Part shown: positions 1-10,746 of the stretch, one piece after another
Position numbering within the stretch: the stretch's first letter is position 1
Layout: every line of letters begins with the position of its first letter
From: Coenobita brevimanus
Taxonomy: Eukaryota; Arthropoda; Malacostraca; Decapoda; Coenobitidae
Direction: 5' to 3'
Assembly (NCBI GenBank): GCA_032717465.1
Contig: CM064713.1
Span: 10,356,374-10,420,373 of the forward strand
Length of the DNA stretch: 64,000 bases
Program-made: the position numbers and the translations under genes
The notes under the pieces: generated by a model
The model's input: the letters and a program-made list of their open reading frames with translations, nothing else
Told to the model about the DNA's origin: nothing
Databases searched by the model: none

Positions 1-407
1 AGTTGGACAGAAAAGGGATGAGAGTTTGCTGCCAGACGGGTCATAGAGGCAAGTGGAGGAATGCAAGCAGACAGTTCAGAGGAGCAGTGACCATTAAAGT
101 AGCGATAGAAAAGAGATAAAGATGCAACAGTGCGGCAAAGAGACAGAGGTTGAAGGGAGTCAGTAAGAGGAGGAGAGTTAATGAGACGAAAAGCCTTTGA
201 CTCCACCCTATTGAGAAGAGCTGTATGTGGGGAGCCTCCCCACACATGAGAGTTGTACTCCACACAGGGGCGGATAAAACCCCTGTATAGAGTCAACAAT
301 TGTGCAGGGGTAAAGAAAGAGCGGAGTCGGCTTAGCACACCCAATCTCTTGGAAGCAGATTTTACAAGAGATGTAATATGATCTTCCCAAGATAAGTCCC
401 GAGTAAA

Positions 408-1271
408 TTAAACCACAAGTATGTTCAAGGATGATGCAAGATTAAGCTGAATATCATTAAACATTAGTGGGTATACCTGTGGAAGATTTTGTCGGGTTGA
501 TAGGTGTAAGAACTGAATCATAGATGCATTAAAAACAACCATATTATTTTTACCCCAGTCAGAGATACGAACCAAGTCAGACATTAGGTGTGCCATAGCC
601 TCATCCCTTGTTTGTTGAAGTAACTGTTGAGATGGGCATTGCGGGAACCGAATGGAAAGGTGAAGGGTGGAGTCATCAGCGTATGAGTGAATAGGGTTAG
701 ATGTACAGCTTAGAAGATCATTGATGAATAAAAGGAAGAGAGTTGGTGATAGGACAGAGCCCTGAGGAACACCACTGTTGATAGATCTAGGAGAAGAACG
801 ATGGGAGTCTACAACAGCGGCTATAGAAAGGAAGCTAGCGTTGAAGGCACAGATAGAAGGATAGAAACCGTAGGAGGGCAGTTTGGAAATTAAAGATTTA
901 TGCCAGACTCGATTGAAAGCCTTTGAGATGTCAAGTGCAATGGCAAAGCTTTCGCCAATGTCCCGAAAGGAGGATGACCGGGAGTCTGAAAGGTAGGTGA
1001 GAAGATCGCTAGTGGAGCGTCCCTGACGGAACCCGTACTGACGATCGGAAAGAAGGTTGTGATAGGAAAGATGCCTTAAAATTTTTCTATTGAGAATTGA
1101 CTCGAAAACTTTTGAAATACAGGACGTTAAAGCAATTGGACGATAGTTGGAGGGTTGGGAGTGGTCACCCTTCTTTGGGAGTGGCTGAATGAGAGCAAAC
1201 TTATAGCAAGAAGGAAAGGTACAAGTTGACAGACAAAGGCGAAAGAGTTTGCCTAGGCAGGGTGTAAGCAC
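408..1271 (-). pseudogene. LINE ORF2, reverse transcriptase part (jockey-like copy 1)
   Basis: Reverse transcriptase domain that would copy the LINE RNA onto nicked chromosomal DNA. The RT blocks occur in order: LPKKGDHSQPSNYRPIALTS, RQYGFRQGRSTSDLL, ALDISKAFNRVWHKSLISKL (catalytic Asp), SGVPQGSVLSPTLFLLFIND, and YADDSTLHL, which keeps both catalytic aspartates of the YADD box. About 300 bases joining it to the endonuclease (1272-1574) carry recognisable linker and early RT sequence in another frame. The thumb and C-terminal parts continue below 408 in other frames. A typical ORF2 is near 900-1000 codons, so this is one fragment of a decayed gene. Confidence 0.88.
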
Positions 1272-1574
1272 AGAAGCACAGTTCTTGAGAACAACAGGAG
1301 GGACCCCATCAGGCCCATATGCCTTGTTAGTACTGAGGCCAGTGATGGCAGAAAATACATCAACTGAAGAAATTTTAATGTCAGCCGTGAGGAAGTCAGA
1401 GGGGGGAAGTGATGGAGGAACAGCACCGGAATCGTCTAAGGTGGAAATGGAGGAGAAAGTCTGTGCAAAGAGATCTGCTTTATCAGTAGAAGAAATAGCT
1501 ACAGAACCATCAGGGTAGAAAAGAGGAGGGAAGGATGATGAGGTAAAGTTGTTAGAAAGGTTTTTGGCAAGGTG

Positions 1575-2576
1575 TCAGAAGGAGCAGGAAGAATTCGAGT
1601 TGGAGAGTTGAGAGCATTTAGTATGGATGAAATTATTTTTAGTAGAACGAAGAACAGACTTAGCACGATTCCGGGCAGAAACGTAAAGATGATGTGATTC
1701 AGGGGTGGGTTGGCTCCGGTCCCTTTTGTAGGCCCTCTCCTTGTTGCGGACAGCATTAGAACAAGCGTGATTAAACCAAGGCTTTCTTGCGATAGTCAAA
1801 GGATATGAGAAAGGAATGTATGCTTCCATGCCCGAGGGAATAACTTCCGTAATGCGCAAGGCACACTCAGATGGCTCCCGGCCATGGAAGCAATAATCAT
1901 TCCAGGGAAAATCAAAGAAGTACTGCCTGAGGGCCTCCCAGTCCACGGCTCCAAAATGCCACAGGCGACGTTTCCCTGGAGGGTCCACAGGCAGTACCAG
2001 AGTGATAGGACAGGTTAAGGTAATAAGGTTGTGATCGGAGGAGCCCAACGGAGAGAAAAGATTAACAGAGTAAGCAGAAGGATTAGTTGTGAGGAAGAGG
2101 TCAAGTATGTTGGAGCTCTCTCCAAGGCGGTCAGGGATACGGGTAGGGTGCTGTACAAGCTGCTCTAGGTCATTAAGGATAGAAAAGATGTTGGCTTGTT
2201 CACCAGGTGGATCCGTGAAAGGAGAGGAGAGCCAAAGGTGGTGGTGAACATTGAAATCTCCTAGAATGAAGATTTCAGAGAAAGGAGAAATGGATAGAAT
2301 GTGTTCCATCATAGAAGTAAGATAGTCGAAGAATTTTTGATAGTCAGTAGAATTAGGGGATAAGTAAACAGCACAGATATATTTAGTCAGAGAATGACAG
2401 GAAAGCCGAAGCCAGAGTGTAGAGAATTCAGAAGAATCGAGTTCAGGAACACGAGAGGAAGATAAGTCATAGTGTATATATACACAACAGCCACCTTTGG
2501 CTTTGAAATGAGTATAGAGAAAGTAGGAGGATACAGAAAAGGGTTGGCTTACGCGCACCTCTAAATTGGATGACAA
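1575..2576 (-). pseudogene. LINE ORF2, endonuclease part (jockey-like copy 1)
   Basis: This 333-codon open stretch holds an exonuclease-endonuclease-phosphatase fold of the kind that nicks target DNA for target-primed reverse transcription. Visible motifs are [10 protein letters not shown] (the Asp and Asn of the GDFN box) and [10 protein letters not shown] (the SDH box). A linker follows with [12 protein letters not shown] and a [20 protein letters not shown] segment, which is usual between endonuclease and RT in jockey/CR1-type ORF2. The N-terminal portion of the endonuclease is missing, so the copy is 5'-truncated at about 2576, where it abuts the env-bearing remnant. The frame is lost just after the linker near 1575. 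Confidence 0.85.
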
Positions 2577-2856
2577 ATTTACAGACTCACGCCGCGTGAT
2601 AACTCAACAGGGTGACAAGTTGCAAATACAAGAATTGTAAACTAAAGATACCAAGTGGGTGCATGCAGATGATTTAAAGCGTGCACCACGAGGCCTGGTG
2701 TTGGAAGAGTCACTTGCACAACCTACCACTACTTCTCCTTCTCCACCTGTTCCTCAGTTTGAACCTTCTTCACCCACATCTCCCCATTCTTCAACCAATC
2801 AATATCGATCCAAGTTGTGTACCACACATAAACATCTTCATGACCTCTCCCATTAA
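2577..2856 (+). pseudogene. pol: Possible C-terminal tail of a gypsy-type Pol (integrase end) upstream of env
   Basis: Translation shows a short segment with [14 protein letters not shown], a stop, and then KWVHADDLKRAP followed by a Ser/Thr/Pro-rich tail. The pattern of beta-strand residues ending in V-H-x-x-x-L-K resembles the C-terminal integrase module of Ty3/gypsy Pol proteins, and a low-complexity tail is common there. It lies directly upstream of an env-like reading frame on the same strand, which is the normal pol-env order in errantiviruses. The rest of pol is absent because the jockey-like LINE begins at 2576. The match is short, so this is a tentative call that leans on context. 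Confidence 0.35.
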
Positions 2857-2879
2857 TTCGAACTTATTTTCTAAGTAAG

Positions 2880-4474
2880 ATGTTAGCGATCTACCTGCTG
2901 GCAGTGCAGACCCTCATAGGGTCCAGGTTGGGTGAGGACGATGGTGGAGTACGTCCCGGAGCCTTGGTCGGCTCAGGAGGTGAGGTAATGGTGATTGAGG
3001 ATGTAGTCTCCCTGCTCTACGATCTTGAGCCCCTGGCCGACGTAGCCATCGCCCTGCCTCACTTCGCACGCCAGTTGGACGAATTCAAGACCCAACTGTC
3101 AACCATCATGGGGAAACACAATCCGGATCAGTTCGGTACCCTCTATATCTCCCAATTTCTTGGCAATTGGAATACATCAATGACAGGTTCTCTCAGTTAA
3201 ATGTAACATTTTCCAGTCAGGCACCCGCAGGTCGTTCACATGTGAAACGAGGTCTCTTTGATTTTGGAGGTGAAACTCTTAATGGCTTATTTGGCGTGGC
3301 TACAGCTCGTGACCTCTTTGGTTTCAAGTCCGACCTAGCTCACTTGGCCACGGCTCTTGAATCTCGAAGTCGAGTCATAAAGGTACAACACACTATATTG
3401 CAAAAGATTACATCCCACCTAAATGAAGTTACTTACACTCTGAACAACATCACAGGAATTCTAAGGCAACAAAATTATAAAATTAATATTGTTTCTCACC
3501 TCTATTTAAAACTCCACATGGACATTCTCCAGCTATCCATAGACTCTCTTCTCTCTCATGTCTTTAACTTGGTTCGTATCCTAGTCGATGCTATTGATGG
3601 ACGTGTCACTGCGGACTTAGTACCTATCTCTGCTCTTCGTTCTGTATTAGAATGGGCTCGCTCTACGTTCGATTTGTTTCCAGTGGTTTCTTTTTCCTCT
3701 CTAGAATTCTACTATCCAGTTCATGAAGCCTCCATCCCCGCTAAGGATGTTGTGGTTCATATTCCTCTTCGTTCTACCATCACCTTCAACCTCTTCTAAA
3801 TTATTCCTTTTCCTTTCAGGTTCAATAACTCCTTATTGCAAGCATCAGTTCTCTCGGAATATTTCCTCCTATCCCATGATCATTTTTCCATTGCTTTCAT
3901 CTCCTCAACAGATCTCGAGAGATGTTCTTTCCTTACCCCTACGTCTCGTCTTTGTGCTGCTCACCTTCTGGCTATTTTCCTTAGTAGCATTGCACCCTGC
4001 AAGTCTGCCTTAGTTCGCAACCATTCTGTACACCCTGCTTGTTCCTTTGTTCCGGCTCCAGATATTCCAGTCCATCACGCTCATATGAATCACGTCCAGT
4101 ACTTCTTCATTGTCCCCATCTCTGTTACCATCATGTAACCTGGTTATTCTGTTCGTTCAGTGCCTGCTAGTGGTTTCTGTAAGGTCCCTGACTAGTGTAT
4201 AGTCAAATGTGAGTCTGTCATCACCTACGCCACTCGTCATCACACCTATGACATCTTCCAACCAATCAACATGACTCCCACCATACCATTTGATATTTCC
4301 ATCACCTCTGCAAACATGCGTATGCTAACATTTCTAAACGAAAGTGGCTTCATTATGGATCAGTTGTCTATGGCCTTCAGCCGTTCATGGGTACATCCAA
4401 TATTTGCGTTTCCCTCAGTGGCCATCTCTTCCATAGGTTCATTCTCACGGCCTGTGCGGTGCACTATAGTGTAA
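2880..4474 (+). pseudogene. env: Envelope fusion protein-like remnant (errantivirus/baculovirus F type)
   Basis: The first frame (2880-3200) starts with a hydrophobic leader that could be a signal peptide. A +1/-1 break near 3170-3200 leads to a second frame (3167-3799). That frame carries a basic HVKR site followed at once by a Gly- and Phe-rich segment starting GLFDFGG and containing LFG. A furin-type cleavage site followed by this kind of fusion-peptide segment is characteristic of the baculovirus F / gypsy-errantivirus Env family. Helical, NXT-glycosylation-rich sequence follows (NNIT). After a stop at about 3797, two further frames (3836-4138, Cys-containing; 4271-4474) look like decayed ectodomain. 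No transmembrane end is evident. It is an old, broken copy and cannot encode a working protein. Confidence 0.6.
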
Positions 4475-4952
4475 GGAAGATGGAACGCAGACGACACGAG
4501 ATCAGAATCGCAGCAGGAATAGTGCAGCCTCCACAGGACGTAGAAGCAGGCCGTATTTAAAGTCCTCATGTATGGTGACTAACAGTGCAGAATAAGTCAA
4601 ATAACATCTATTGGTAGATGATACAGACATACATAAAAATGAAAGAAAATGAGAAAAAGTACACTAACTAGAATGAAATAGTTCATGAGTTACAAAGAGA
4701 AAAAAACAATAGCAAAGAACTAGAGCACAGACACATATTACACTAGTAACGTAGAAAAATATATAGAAAATACATAGAACAGTGATTAAAGTGTAAAAAT
4801 CATTGAAACAAAATAATGAGTCATACGATAGAAAAAAAAATTAAAGAAAACAGAAGGATAACATCTCTATAGATATACATGTGTGCTCCACAATTGACAT
4901 ATCACTTTTCAAAGTATACATTAATTATTATACCTATGTACTATGCACTTAA

Positions 4953-4956
<4 letters not shown>
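4475..4956. other. AT-rich stretch without recognisable genes
   Basis: About 480 bases of A/T-rich sequence, purine-rich around 4630-4710. It could be the 3' UTR/LTR region of the env-bearing remnant, but I see no LTR pair, polypurine tract or terminal TG...CA to support that. Confidence 0.4.

Positions 4957-5031
<75 letters not shown>
4957..5031. repeat. (TA)n microsatellite at the left end of Gmr1-like copy A
   Basis: About 75 bases of uninterrupted TA dinucleotides. It runs straight into the LTR of copy A, whose first six bases (expected TGTTAC) are missing or overwritten by the repeat. Confidence 0.98.
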
Positions 5032-5033
<2 letters not shown>

Positions 5034-5853
5034 AACAGAGAGAGATAATGAACACTTCAAGTGAGAATACTAAAATCACTACTGTCCCGCAAAGTTCCAG
5101 GTTCAAAACAAAAGAGTTAGGTAAAATTACAAATTAAAGTTTAATGCTCAAACTAACAACTAAACATTCAGGACTCATAAGGATAATGTAATGGCAAAAC
5201 ACGATACATATATGGTTAACTGCAATAGCCTCTATTAACACGAATTTAGCAAGAACAAATTTATCTACGTCAGCCTTGATAAATGAGAGAACCGAATAAT
5301 GCTCAGTTAAAATAAGATATAATATTATTACAGATACAAAATATTACTAATACTGGCTGACATTAAAAACTCTATATGAATCACAAAAACCTTACCAGGC
5401 CCACGAATTAACGCTTCAGACCATACGGTACAAGAAAAATGGCAACAACAGTCATACTCAAGTTATACACCAGCTAGATGGCTGGAGACTTCCTGAGCAT
5501 TCACAAAAATAATAATACACTATACAGGGGAGGAAACAGATGTGAACAAAATGAGGAGTAGATCTAAGTGGCCCTAATGCAGAGACTGAGCCCGTTATAG
5601 AGGGGGCCGGCAGAGCTTGATTCAACTTGCAAGAAGGACGCGCAAATGAAGCCACAGAGGAGGAAGAGTTGACACTCCTGCTCTGAACGACAGAAAGAAC
5701 AACTTACTCTACTATAAGGGGGAGAAGGGGGGAGTGAGGCAGAACACGCAAGACTGGTCACTATGGAAGCCACGAGGCGAATCGTGATCAAACATGCAGC
5801 ATACTGTACGTTAGAATTATACAAAGGATGATGAACTCATAGGCTATGTAACA
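5032..5853 (-). repeat. 3' LTR of Gmr1-like copy A
   Basis: About 822 bases, matching the other LTRs of the family in this window. The inner end is ...GGCTATGTAACA on the plus strand, i.e. TGTTACATAGCC on the element strand. The outer end begins at GGAACAGAG; sister LTRs have TGTTACGGAACAGAG there, so six bases are lost at the border with the (TA)n tract. Confidence 0.92.
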
Positions 5854-5914
5854 CCTCCCCACAAAGAAAGAGAATTTTACAAAGAAAATTTCTTATTACT
5901 CTAAAACAATCTGT

Positions 5915-6316
5915 CTAAAGCCTAGATAAGCAATCTCCAATAACATTTTCTTTCCCCTTGACATGTTGTATGTCTAATGAATACTCCTGAAGAAGTAGAC
6001 TCCATCTTGTCAATCTCTGATTTTTATCTTTAAACTTACTAAAGAATTTCAGTGGGTTATGATCGGTATAAATGACTATGGGGTCAAAACCAGAACACAA
6101 ATAAAATGAAAAATCCAGTAAACCCAAAATCAAGGCCAAAAGCTCTTTCTCAATAGTGGAGTAGTTCTTTTGAGGTGGAGTGAACTTCTTACTGTAATAA
6201 GATACAGTGTGTTCAATACCCTGATCATCCTCTTGCAGCAAAACAGCCCCAGCTCCTATATCACTTGCGTCAACAGCCATCTTAAAAGGCTTAGCAAAAT
6301 TTGGAGTAGCGAGCAC
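5915..6316 (-). pseudogene. pol: RNase H domain of copy A Pol (frameshifted from RT)
   Basis: RNase H removes the RNA strand of the RNA-DNA hybrid during reverse transcription. This 133-codon frame contains the family residues in order: MAVDASDIGAGAVLLQ (first Asp), STIEKELLAL (Glu), and VIYTDHNPLKF (Asp), and it ends at GDCLSRL with a stop, the expected Pol C-terminus. It is separated from RT by two frameshifts: a missing A in the run near 6390 and an extra A in CTTAATTAGG near 6328. Copy B carries the same extra A, so the defect was already present in a shared source. Confidence 0.9.
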
Positions 6317-6328
6317 TGGCTGACTTAA

Positions 6329-9300
6329 TTAGGATAGCTTTAAGTTTACTGAAAGAGGATTCACAGTTATCGGTCCAGACAAATTTAACTCCCTTTTCAG
6401 TAGGTCTGTAAGTGGTGATACAAGAATTGAAAACTTAAGAACAAATCTCCTGTAACAACCTACCACTCCCAAATATCTCTGTAGCTCTTTCTTACTATCA
6501 GGTCTGGGAAGATCACTTATAACCTGAACCTTAGTTCCTGGTGGTGCAAAGTGTCCATCACCAATTACGTACCCAAGGTACTGAACATTAGTTTGACCAA
6601 ACTCACACTTTGATAAATTTGCTACACGATTAGCCTGAACCAAACGCTCAAGAAATATGCTGACATGGCATAGGTGATCTTTCCAGTTGTCACTGAAGAT
6701 TAATACATCATCAATATAAACAACACACACTGCCAAACCATCTGTTACAACATTCATGAGCTTCTGAAAAGTGGCTGGTGCATTCTTCATACCATATGAC
6801 ATTACAGAACATGCAAAAGTCTTTCCTAGTGTTACAAAACATGAGATCTCCCTAGCACGTTCAGTCATAAGTACTTGCCAGTATCCTTTTAACAAATCAA
6901 ACTTACGTATGTACCTAGCCTTTTCGATCTTGTCTATGCAATCTTCCACGCGAGGGAGAGGGTAAGTGTCTGTTTTGGTTATCTGATTAATACGTCTGTA
7001 GTCGATGCAAAGCAACTGTGACCCACCTGGCTTTGGGACTAGAGTGACAGGAGAACTCCACTCGCTCTGACAGGGCTCAATCATCTTGTGGTCCAACAGG
7101 TAGCCAAGCTCCTTCTGGATGAGGGGAACTTTCACTGGGTTCACACGGTAAGGAGGCAGTTTCATTGGCTTTGCGTCTCCAACATCGACATCATGCATCA
7201 ACACAGTGGTTCTTCCTGGAGTGTCACGGAACACTTGCGGGTACTCCTGCAGTAATGCCGAAAACTCCTGCCTTTCCTCGGGAGCAAGATAAGAAAGCTT
7301 AGTCTGGAGATCATTCATGACATCAGGATTCTTCCCCAAACTATCACTCAGGCTCATGCTGCATGGGAGAACTTCACTTGCAGACTCGGGTGGAAGAGCT
7401 ACAGTGCAGACTGGGTTATTTTCGTCCCGCCTGTGATACAACTTTAGCATGTTGATGTGACAAAGTTGCTTGTTCTTTCTACGATCTGGTGTGGCGATGA
7501 CATAGTTGACATCACTGAGTTCCTTCTCCACGAAATAAGGACCACTAAACTTGGCTTGAAGAGGTTGCCCATGAACCGGTAGCAGAATCAAAACCTGATC
7601 TCCTGGCTGAAAGTGGCGTAACCTAGACTTCTTATCACACCAAGTCTTCATCTTCTCCCGAGCAGCTCCTAAATTCTCTCTCGCCAGCTGTAAAGCAGTG
7701 GACAGCTGTTCTTTGAACTTCATCACATACTCCAGCAGGTTGACGTCATCTTCCTCCGACAGCCAGCATTCCTTGAGTAGCTTAAGGGGTCCTCTTACTT
7801 CATGGCCAAACAGTAGTTCAAAGGGTGAGAAGACCAGTGATTCATTTGGAGATTCTCTTGCGGCAAATACAACGAATAGAAGACCTTTATCCCAGTCTTT
7901 CTGATGTTCCAAACAGTATTTCCTGAGCATCAATTTGAGTGTTTGATGATATATCTCCAACGCTCCTTGGGTGTGGGAATGGTAAGCTGAAGACGTGATC
8001 TGGGTGATGCCCAACTCTTTCAGAAACTGCTTGAAAACATTTGACATGAAATTACTTCCCCGGTCTGACTGTACCTCCATGGGCAGGTCAAACTTGGTGA
8101 AGAACCCTAGCATTTGCTTAACCAAGTTCTTTGCTGAGATATTTCTAAGTGGAATGGCTTCAGGATAATGAGTAGCCATATCAATCAGGGTCAACACATA
8201 AGAAAATCCTGAAGAAGTCTTAGGAAGAGGGCCCACAATATCCACCAAAACACGGGTGAATGGCGCCTCAAAAGGAGGAGTGGGAACTAGAGGTGCAACG
8301 TTTTCGGTCTGATTACACTTCCCCACAACTTGACAGGTGTGACAAGACTTACAATACCAGGAAACATCTCTGAAGATTCCTAGCCAGTAGAAGTGTTTCA
8401 AAATGCGTGCCACAGTCTTCCTCACTCCAAGGTGTCCTGCCAAACTGGAATCATGAGCCACTCTAATGATATCCTGCCTACAAACACGAGGGATGACAAC
8501 TTGATGTACAACCTCCCATTCACAGTCGGCTGATGCTGCTGGGGGTCTCCACTTCCTCATAAGTACTCCAGACTTTATATAATAACAAGTAGAAGCACCA
8601 GCTGACTCTTTCTCACTGCAAGCAGAGTTAGCTAGACCTTTCAACTCAGGGTCAGCAACCTGTAACTCAACCAACTCTTGATGAGACAAATTATCAACAC
8701 TACGGGGTACTGCCTCATCTGGTGAGTGGTCCAAATTAGCAAGAAAAGTGTCAGCTAGGATAACATCATCATCATTATCCTCTAAGTCACCAGTAACTTT
8801 AGACTTAGCCCTAGTGACAGCACATACAGAGAACACATCAGGGACATCACAATCCTGGGTCGCAGGCACTGGTTCACTAGATAACTGAGGAGCTGGATAC
8901 ACTTGACTTCCACCAATATCATTTCCAAGTAAGAAAGTTACACCTGACATTGGGAGTGTCTCAACCAACCCAACCATAACGGAACCATTAACAAAACCAG
9001 ACTCTAAATTCACTCTGCACAGAGGGACAGAGATGTAATTATTCCCTACACTTTGTAAGATTACAGTTTCATCAGACGAATTAACATTAGAGCCTAGAAC
9101 ACTGGTCAGCATAAGGGATTGGCAAGCACCTGTATCACGATATATTTTAACTGATTTCCTGTCATTACTGTCCAGAGGATTGATAAAACCATCAGACAGG
9201 AAATTAGCACATGAACTCTTGAGAGTGTCACTGACGTTACTGCTCAAAAGAGGAGCTTCATCATGAGAATTTAATTTACCCCTCAAAGAAAGTTCACTTA

Positions 9301-9382
9301 ACTCGGTTAAAGAATTCTGGGAACTCTCAAGGGTGGACACTAGACCAATGGACTGAATATTTAAAGACTCCTTTTTGTTCAC
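6329..9382 (-). CDS. pol: Protease-integrase-reverse transcriptase polyprotein (Gmr1-type order), copy A
   Basis: A 1017-codon open frame. Domains in order: aspartic protease with DTGA at residues 83-86; integrase zinc finger with H310, H317, C347 and C350; integrase core with D381, D440 and E476, a D-35-E spacing; a GPY/F module with GPY at 614-616; then reverse transcriptase with the fingers around 745-800, FDLLKGYWQV near 828-837, and the YIDD box at 889-892. All catalytic residues named are present. The frame opens at MNKKESLN, just after the gag zinc knuckle, but in sister copies this Met is internal to a single gag-pol frame, so it is probably not the true start. The frame ends in an out-of-frame tail near 6390 and loses RNase H, so the protein is incomplete. 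An Arg/Pro-to-other change at several otherwise conserved positions shows some drift. Confidence 0.9.
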   Translation of the reverse strand: MNKKESLNIQSIGLVSTLESSQNSLTELSELSLRGKLNSHDEAPLLSSNVSDTLKSSCANFLSDGFINPLDSNDRKSVKIYRDTGACQSLMLTSVLGSNVNSSDETVILQSVGNNYISVPLCRVNLESGFVNGSVMVGLVETLPMSGVTFLLGNDIGGSQVYPAPQLSSEPVPATQDCDVPDVFSVCAVTRAKSKVTGDLEDNDDDVILADTFLANLDHSPDEAVPRSVDNLSHQELVELQVADPELKGLANSACSEKESAGASTCYYIKSGVLMRKWRPPAASADCEWEVVHQVVIPRVCRQDIIRVAHDSSLAGHLGVRKTVARILKHFYWLGIFRDVSWYCKSCHTCQVVGKCNQTENVAPLVPTPPFEAPFTRVLVDIVGPLPKTSSGFSYVLTLIDMATHYPEAIPLRNISAKNLVKQMLGFFTKFDLPMEVQSDRGSNFMSNVFKQFLKELGITQITSSAYHSHTQGALEIYHQTLKLMLRKYCLEHQKDWDKGLLFVVFAARESPNESLVFSPFELLFGHEVRGPLKLLKECWLSEEDDVNLLEYVMKFKEQLSTALQLARENLGAAREKMKTWCDKKSRLRHFQPGDQVLILLPVHGQPLQAKFSGPYFVEKELSDVNYVIATPDRRKNKQLCHINMLKLYHRRDENNPVCTVALPPESASEVLPCSMSLSDSLGKNPDVMNDLQTKLSYLAPEERQEFSALLQEYPQVFRDTPGRTTVLMHDVDVGDAKPMKLPPYRVNPVKVPLIQKELGYLLDHKMIEPCQSEWSSPVTLVPKPGGSQLLCIDYRRINQITKTDTYPLPRVEDCIDKIEKARYIRKFDLLKGYWQVLMTERAREISCFVTLGKTFACSVMSYGMKNAPATFQKLMNVVTDGLAVCVVYIDDVLIFSDNWKDHLCHVSIFLERLVQANRVANLSKCEFGQTNVQYLGYVIGDGHFAPPGTKVQVISDLPRPDSKKELQRYLGVVGCYRRFVLKFSILVSPLTDLLKRELNLSGPITVNPLSVNLKLS

Positions 9383-10693
9383 ATCATGCTGTCTCCTGAA
9401 ACATTTCTTCGTAGTATGACCAAGCTTACTACAATAAGTACATTTACTTTTCTAAAATCTAGAGGTGAAGCTTTTATTTACTTCCTGAGAAACATCATCT
9501 TTATTCTCTTTCCAGTTACCTGTACTCTGAGTGGAGGCAACATACTTACTCTCAGCTTTCCTTTTTTCTTAAGAATATGTCTTGTGAGTGAGAACATATT
9601 CATCAGCTAAAACTGCAGCATCAGACAAATTATCTATTCTTTTCTCATCAAGATATAGGCTTACATCTTTATTAATACACCTTTTGAAGTCCTCCAGCAA
9701 AATCATCTGCTTAAATTTATCAAAATCAGAATTTACATTAGAATTTAACCACTGCTCTAACAGATCTTTGATTTTTGCATACTCAACATGGGATTACTTA
9801 TCTTGCTTATAAGTTGTCCTAAATTTTACTCTATAGGCTTCAGGAACAAGCTCATAGGCCTTAAGAATCAAGCTCTTAACTACATCATAATTATCAGATT
9901 GAACCTGATGCAAAGATGCATAAGTTACTTGAGCTTTACCGGTGAGAACACTCTGTAGGAGTACTGGCCAATACTTTTTGGGCCAATTAAAACCTGTAGC
10001 TACCCTCTCAAACAACTAAAAATACTTTGTTAAATCAGATTCATTAAAAGGAGGGACAAGTTTAACATTTTTAGCCACATCAAAATCATCAGAGCTAGAT
10101 GATCCAGTTCCATCTTGTTTCATGCGCTACTCATGGTCTGCCTGAATCCTAGCAAGTTCAATTTGTGCCTCAACCTGTGCCTGTGCCTCCTGAATACGAG
10201 CCTGAGACTCAGCCTCCTTAGCATTTGCCTGAAACCCAGCCTCCTTAGCACAAGCCTGAAACTCAGCCTCCTTAGCACGAGCCTGAAACTCAACCTCCTT
10301 AGCACGAGCCTGAAACTCAGCCTCCTTAGCACGAGCCTGAAACTCAGCCTCCTTAGCACGAGCCTGAAACTCAGCCTCCTTAGCACGAGCCTGAAACTCA
10401 GCCTCCTTAGCACGAGCCTCCTGCAGGGCTAACTGTAACTTAGCTATTTCAATCTGCGTTTGCTCATCTGGAGGAGTTACATAAAACAAGCTTTTATTAA
10501 TCATGTCAACAATTTGATATTTAGAATTATGAGAGCGAACAGCAATTCCCAATTGTTGAACAACAAGCTTAAGTTCATTCTTTGTTCTGTTTTCTACATC
10601 AGACACTGTTTGCACATTTGATAAAAAATCTTTGCCTTCATCAAGAGTAGTAATAGTAGACATCATGAATAAATCACAGTCACAAAATATCAA
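9383..10693 (-). pseudogene. gag: Gag of copy A, with several stops and frameshifts
   Basis: Gag builds the virus-like particle that packages element RNA. The N-terminal part (10127-10693) likely starts at MMSTITT near 10663 and contains a SAP-like basic helix region followed by an Ala/Glu/Gln-rich coiled coil of nine-residue repeats. A stop replaces Tyr near 10130; another stop falls near 10017. The capsid-like core (9794-10015) has the conserved VATGFNWPKKYWPVLLQ segment. The remainder, out of frame, holds a CCHC zinc knuckle, C-x2-C-x4-H-x4-C, near 9400-9450. In copies C and D the same regions show that gag and pol share one frame, so no programmed frameshift is needed. Dead copy. Confidence 0.85.
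10198..10413 (-). repeat. gag: 27-bp tandem repeats within gag (8 units) of copy A
   Basis: Eight units each coding for a variant of AKEAEFQAR. Unit number differs between copies: eight in A, three in E, two in B and one to two in C and D. The repeats are in frame and extend a predicted coiled coil. Confidence 0.92.
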
Positions 10694-10726
10694 GCAATAT
10701 CCTTATGATAATATCCTGAATATCCT

Positions 10727-10741
10727 GATAAGAGGTCGCCA
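10727..10741 (-). other. Primer-binding site, copy A
   Basis: TGGCGACCTCTTATC on the element strand begins with TGG, the complement of a tRNA CCA end, and lies six bases (TAAATT spacing) inside the LTR. The same site is intact in B, C and E. I cannot name the tRNA. Confidence 0.6.
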
Positions 10742-10746
10742 AATTT

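Larger units (their letters stand above)
1..2576 (-). mobile_element. Jockey-like non-LTR retrotransposon, copy 1 (3' end outside window)
   Basis: On the minus strand an apurinic-type endonuclease segment (1575-2576) is followed by a reverse transcriptase segment (408-1271) and a C-terminal tail (about 407 down to 1) that contains SASKRLGVL- and CVEYNSHVWGGS-like residues typical of the end of jockey/CR1/I-type ORF2. The frame changes near 1570 and again near 410, and stops follow, so the copy is dead. The 3' UTR and tail lie outside the window. A second copy of the family is at 22008-24645 (+). Placement near the jockey clade is a judgement from the motifs and not from a phylogeny. Confidence 0.88.

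Noticed and set aside
2659..2878. Independent small proline/serine-rich or leucine-rich protein genes
   Set aside because: Low-complexity overlapping frames directly upstream of env; better explained as a Pol tail or non-coding.
4879..5137. Short frames with Ile-Tyr runs around 4880-5140, 19900-20390, 24500-24790 and 43350-44120
   Set aside because: They are translations of TA/GATA microsatellites.
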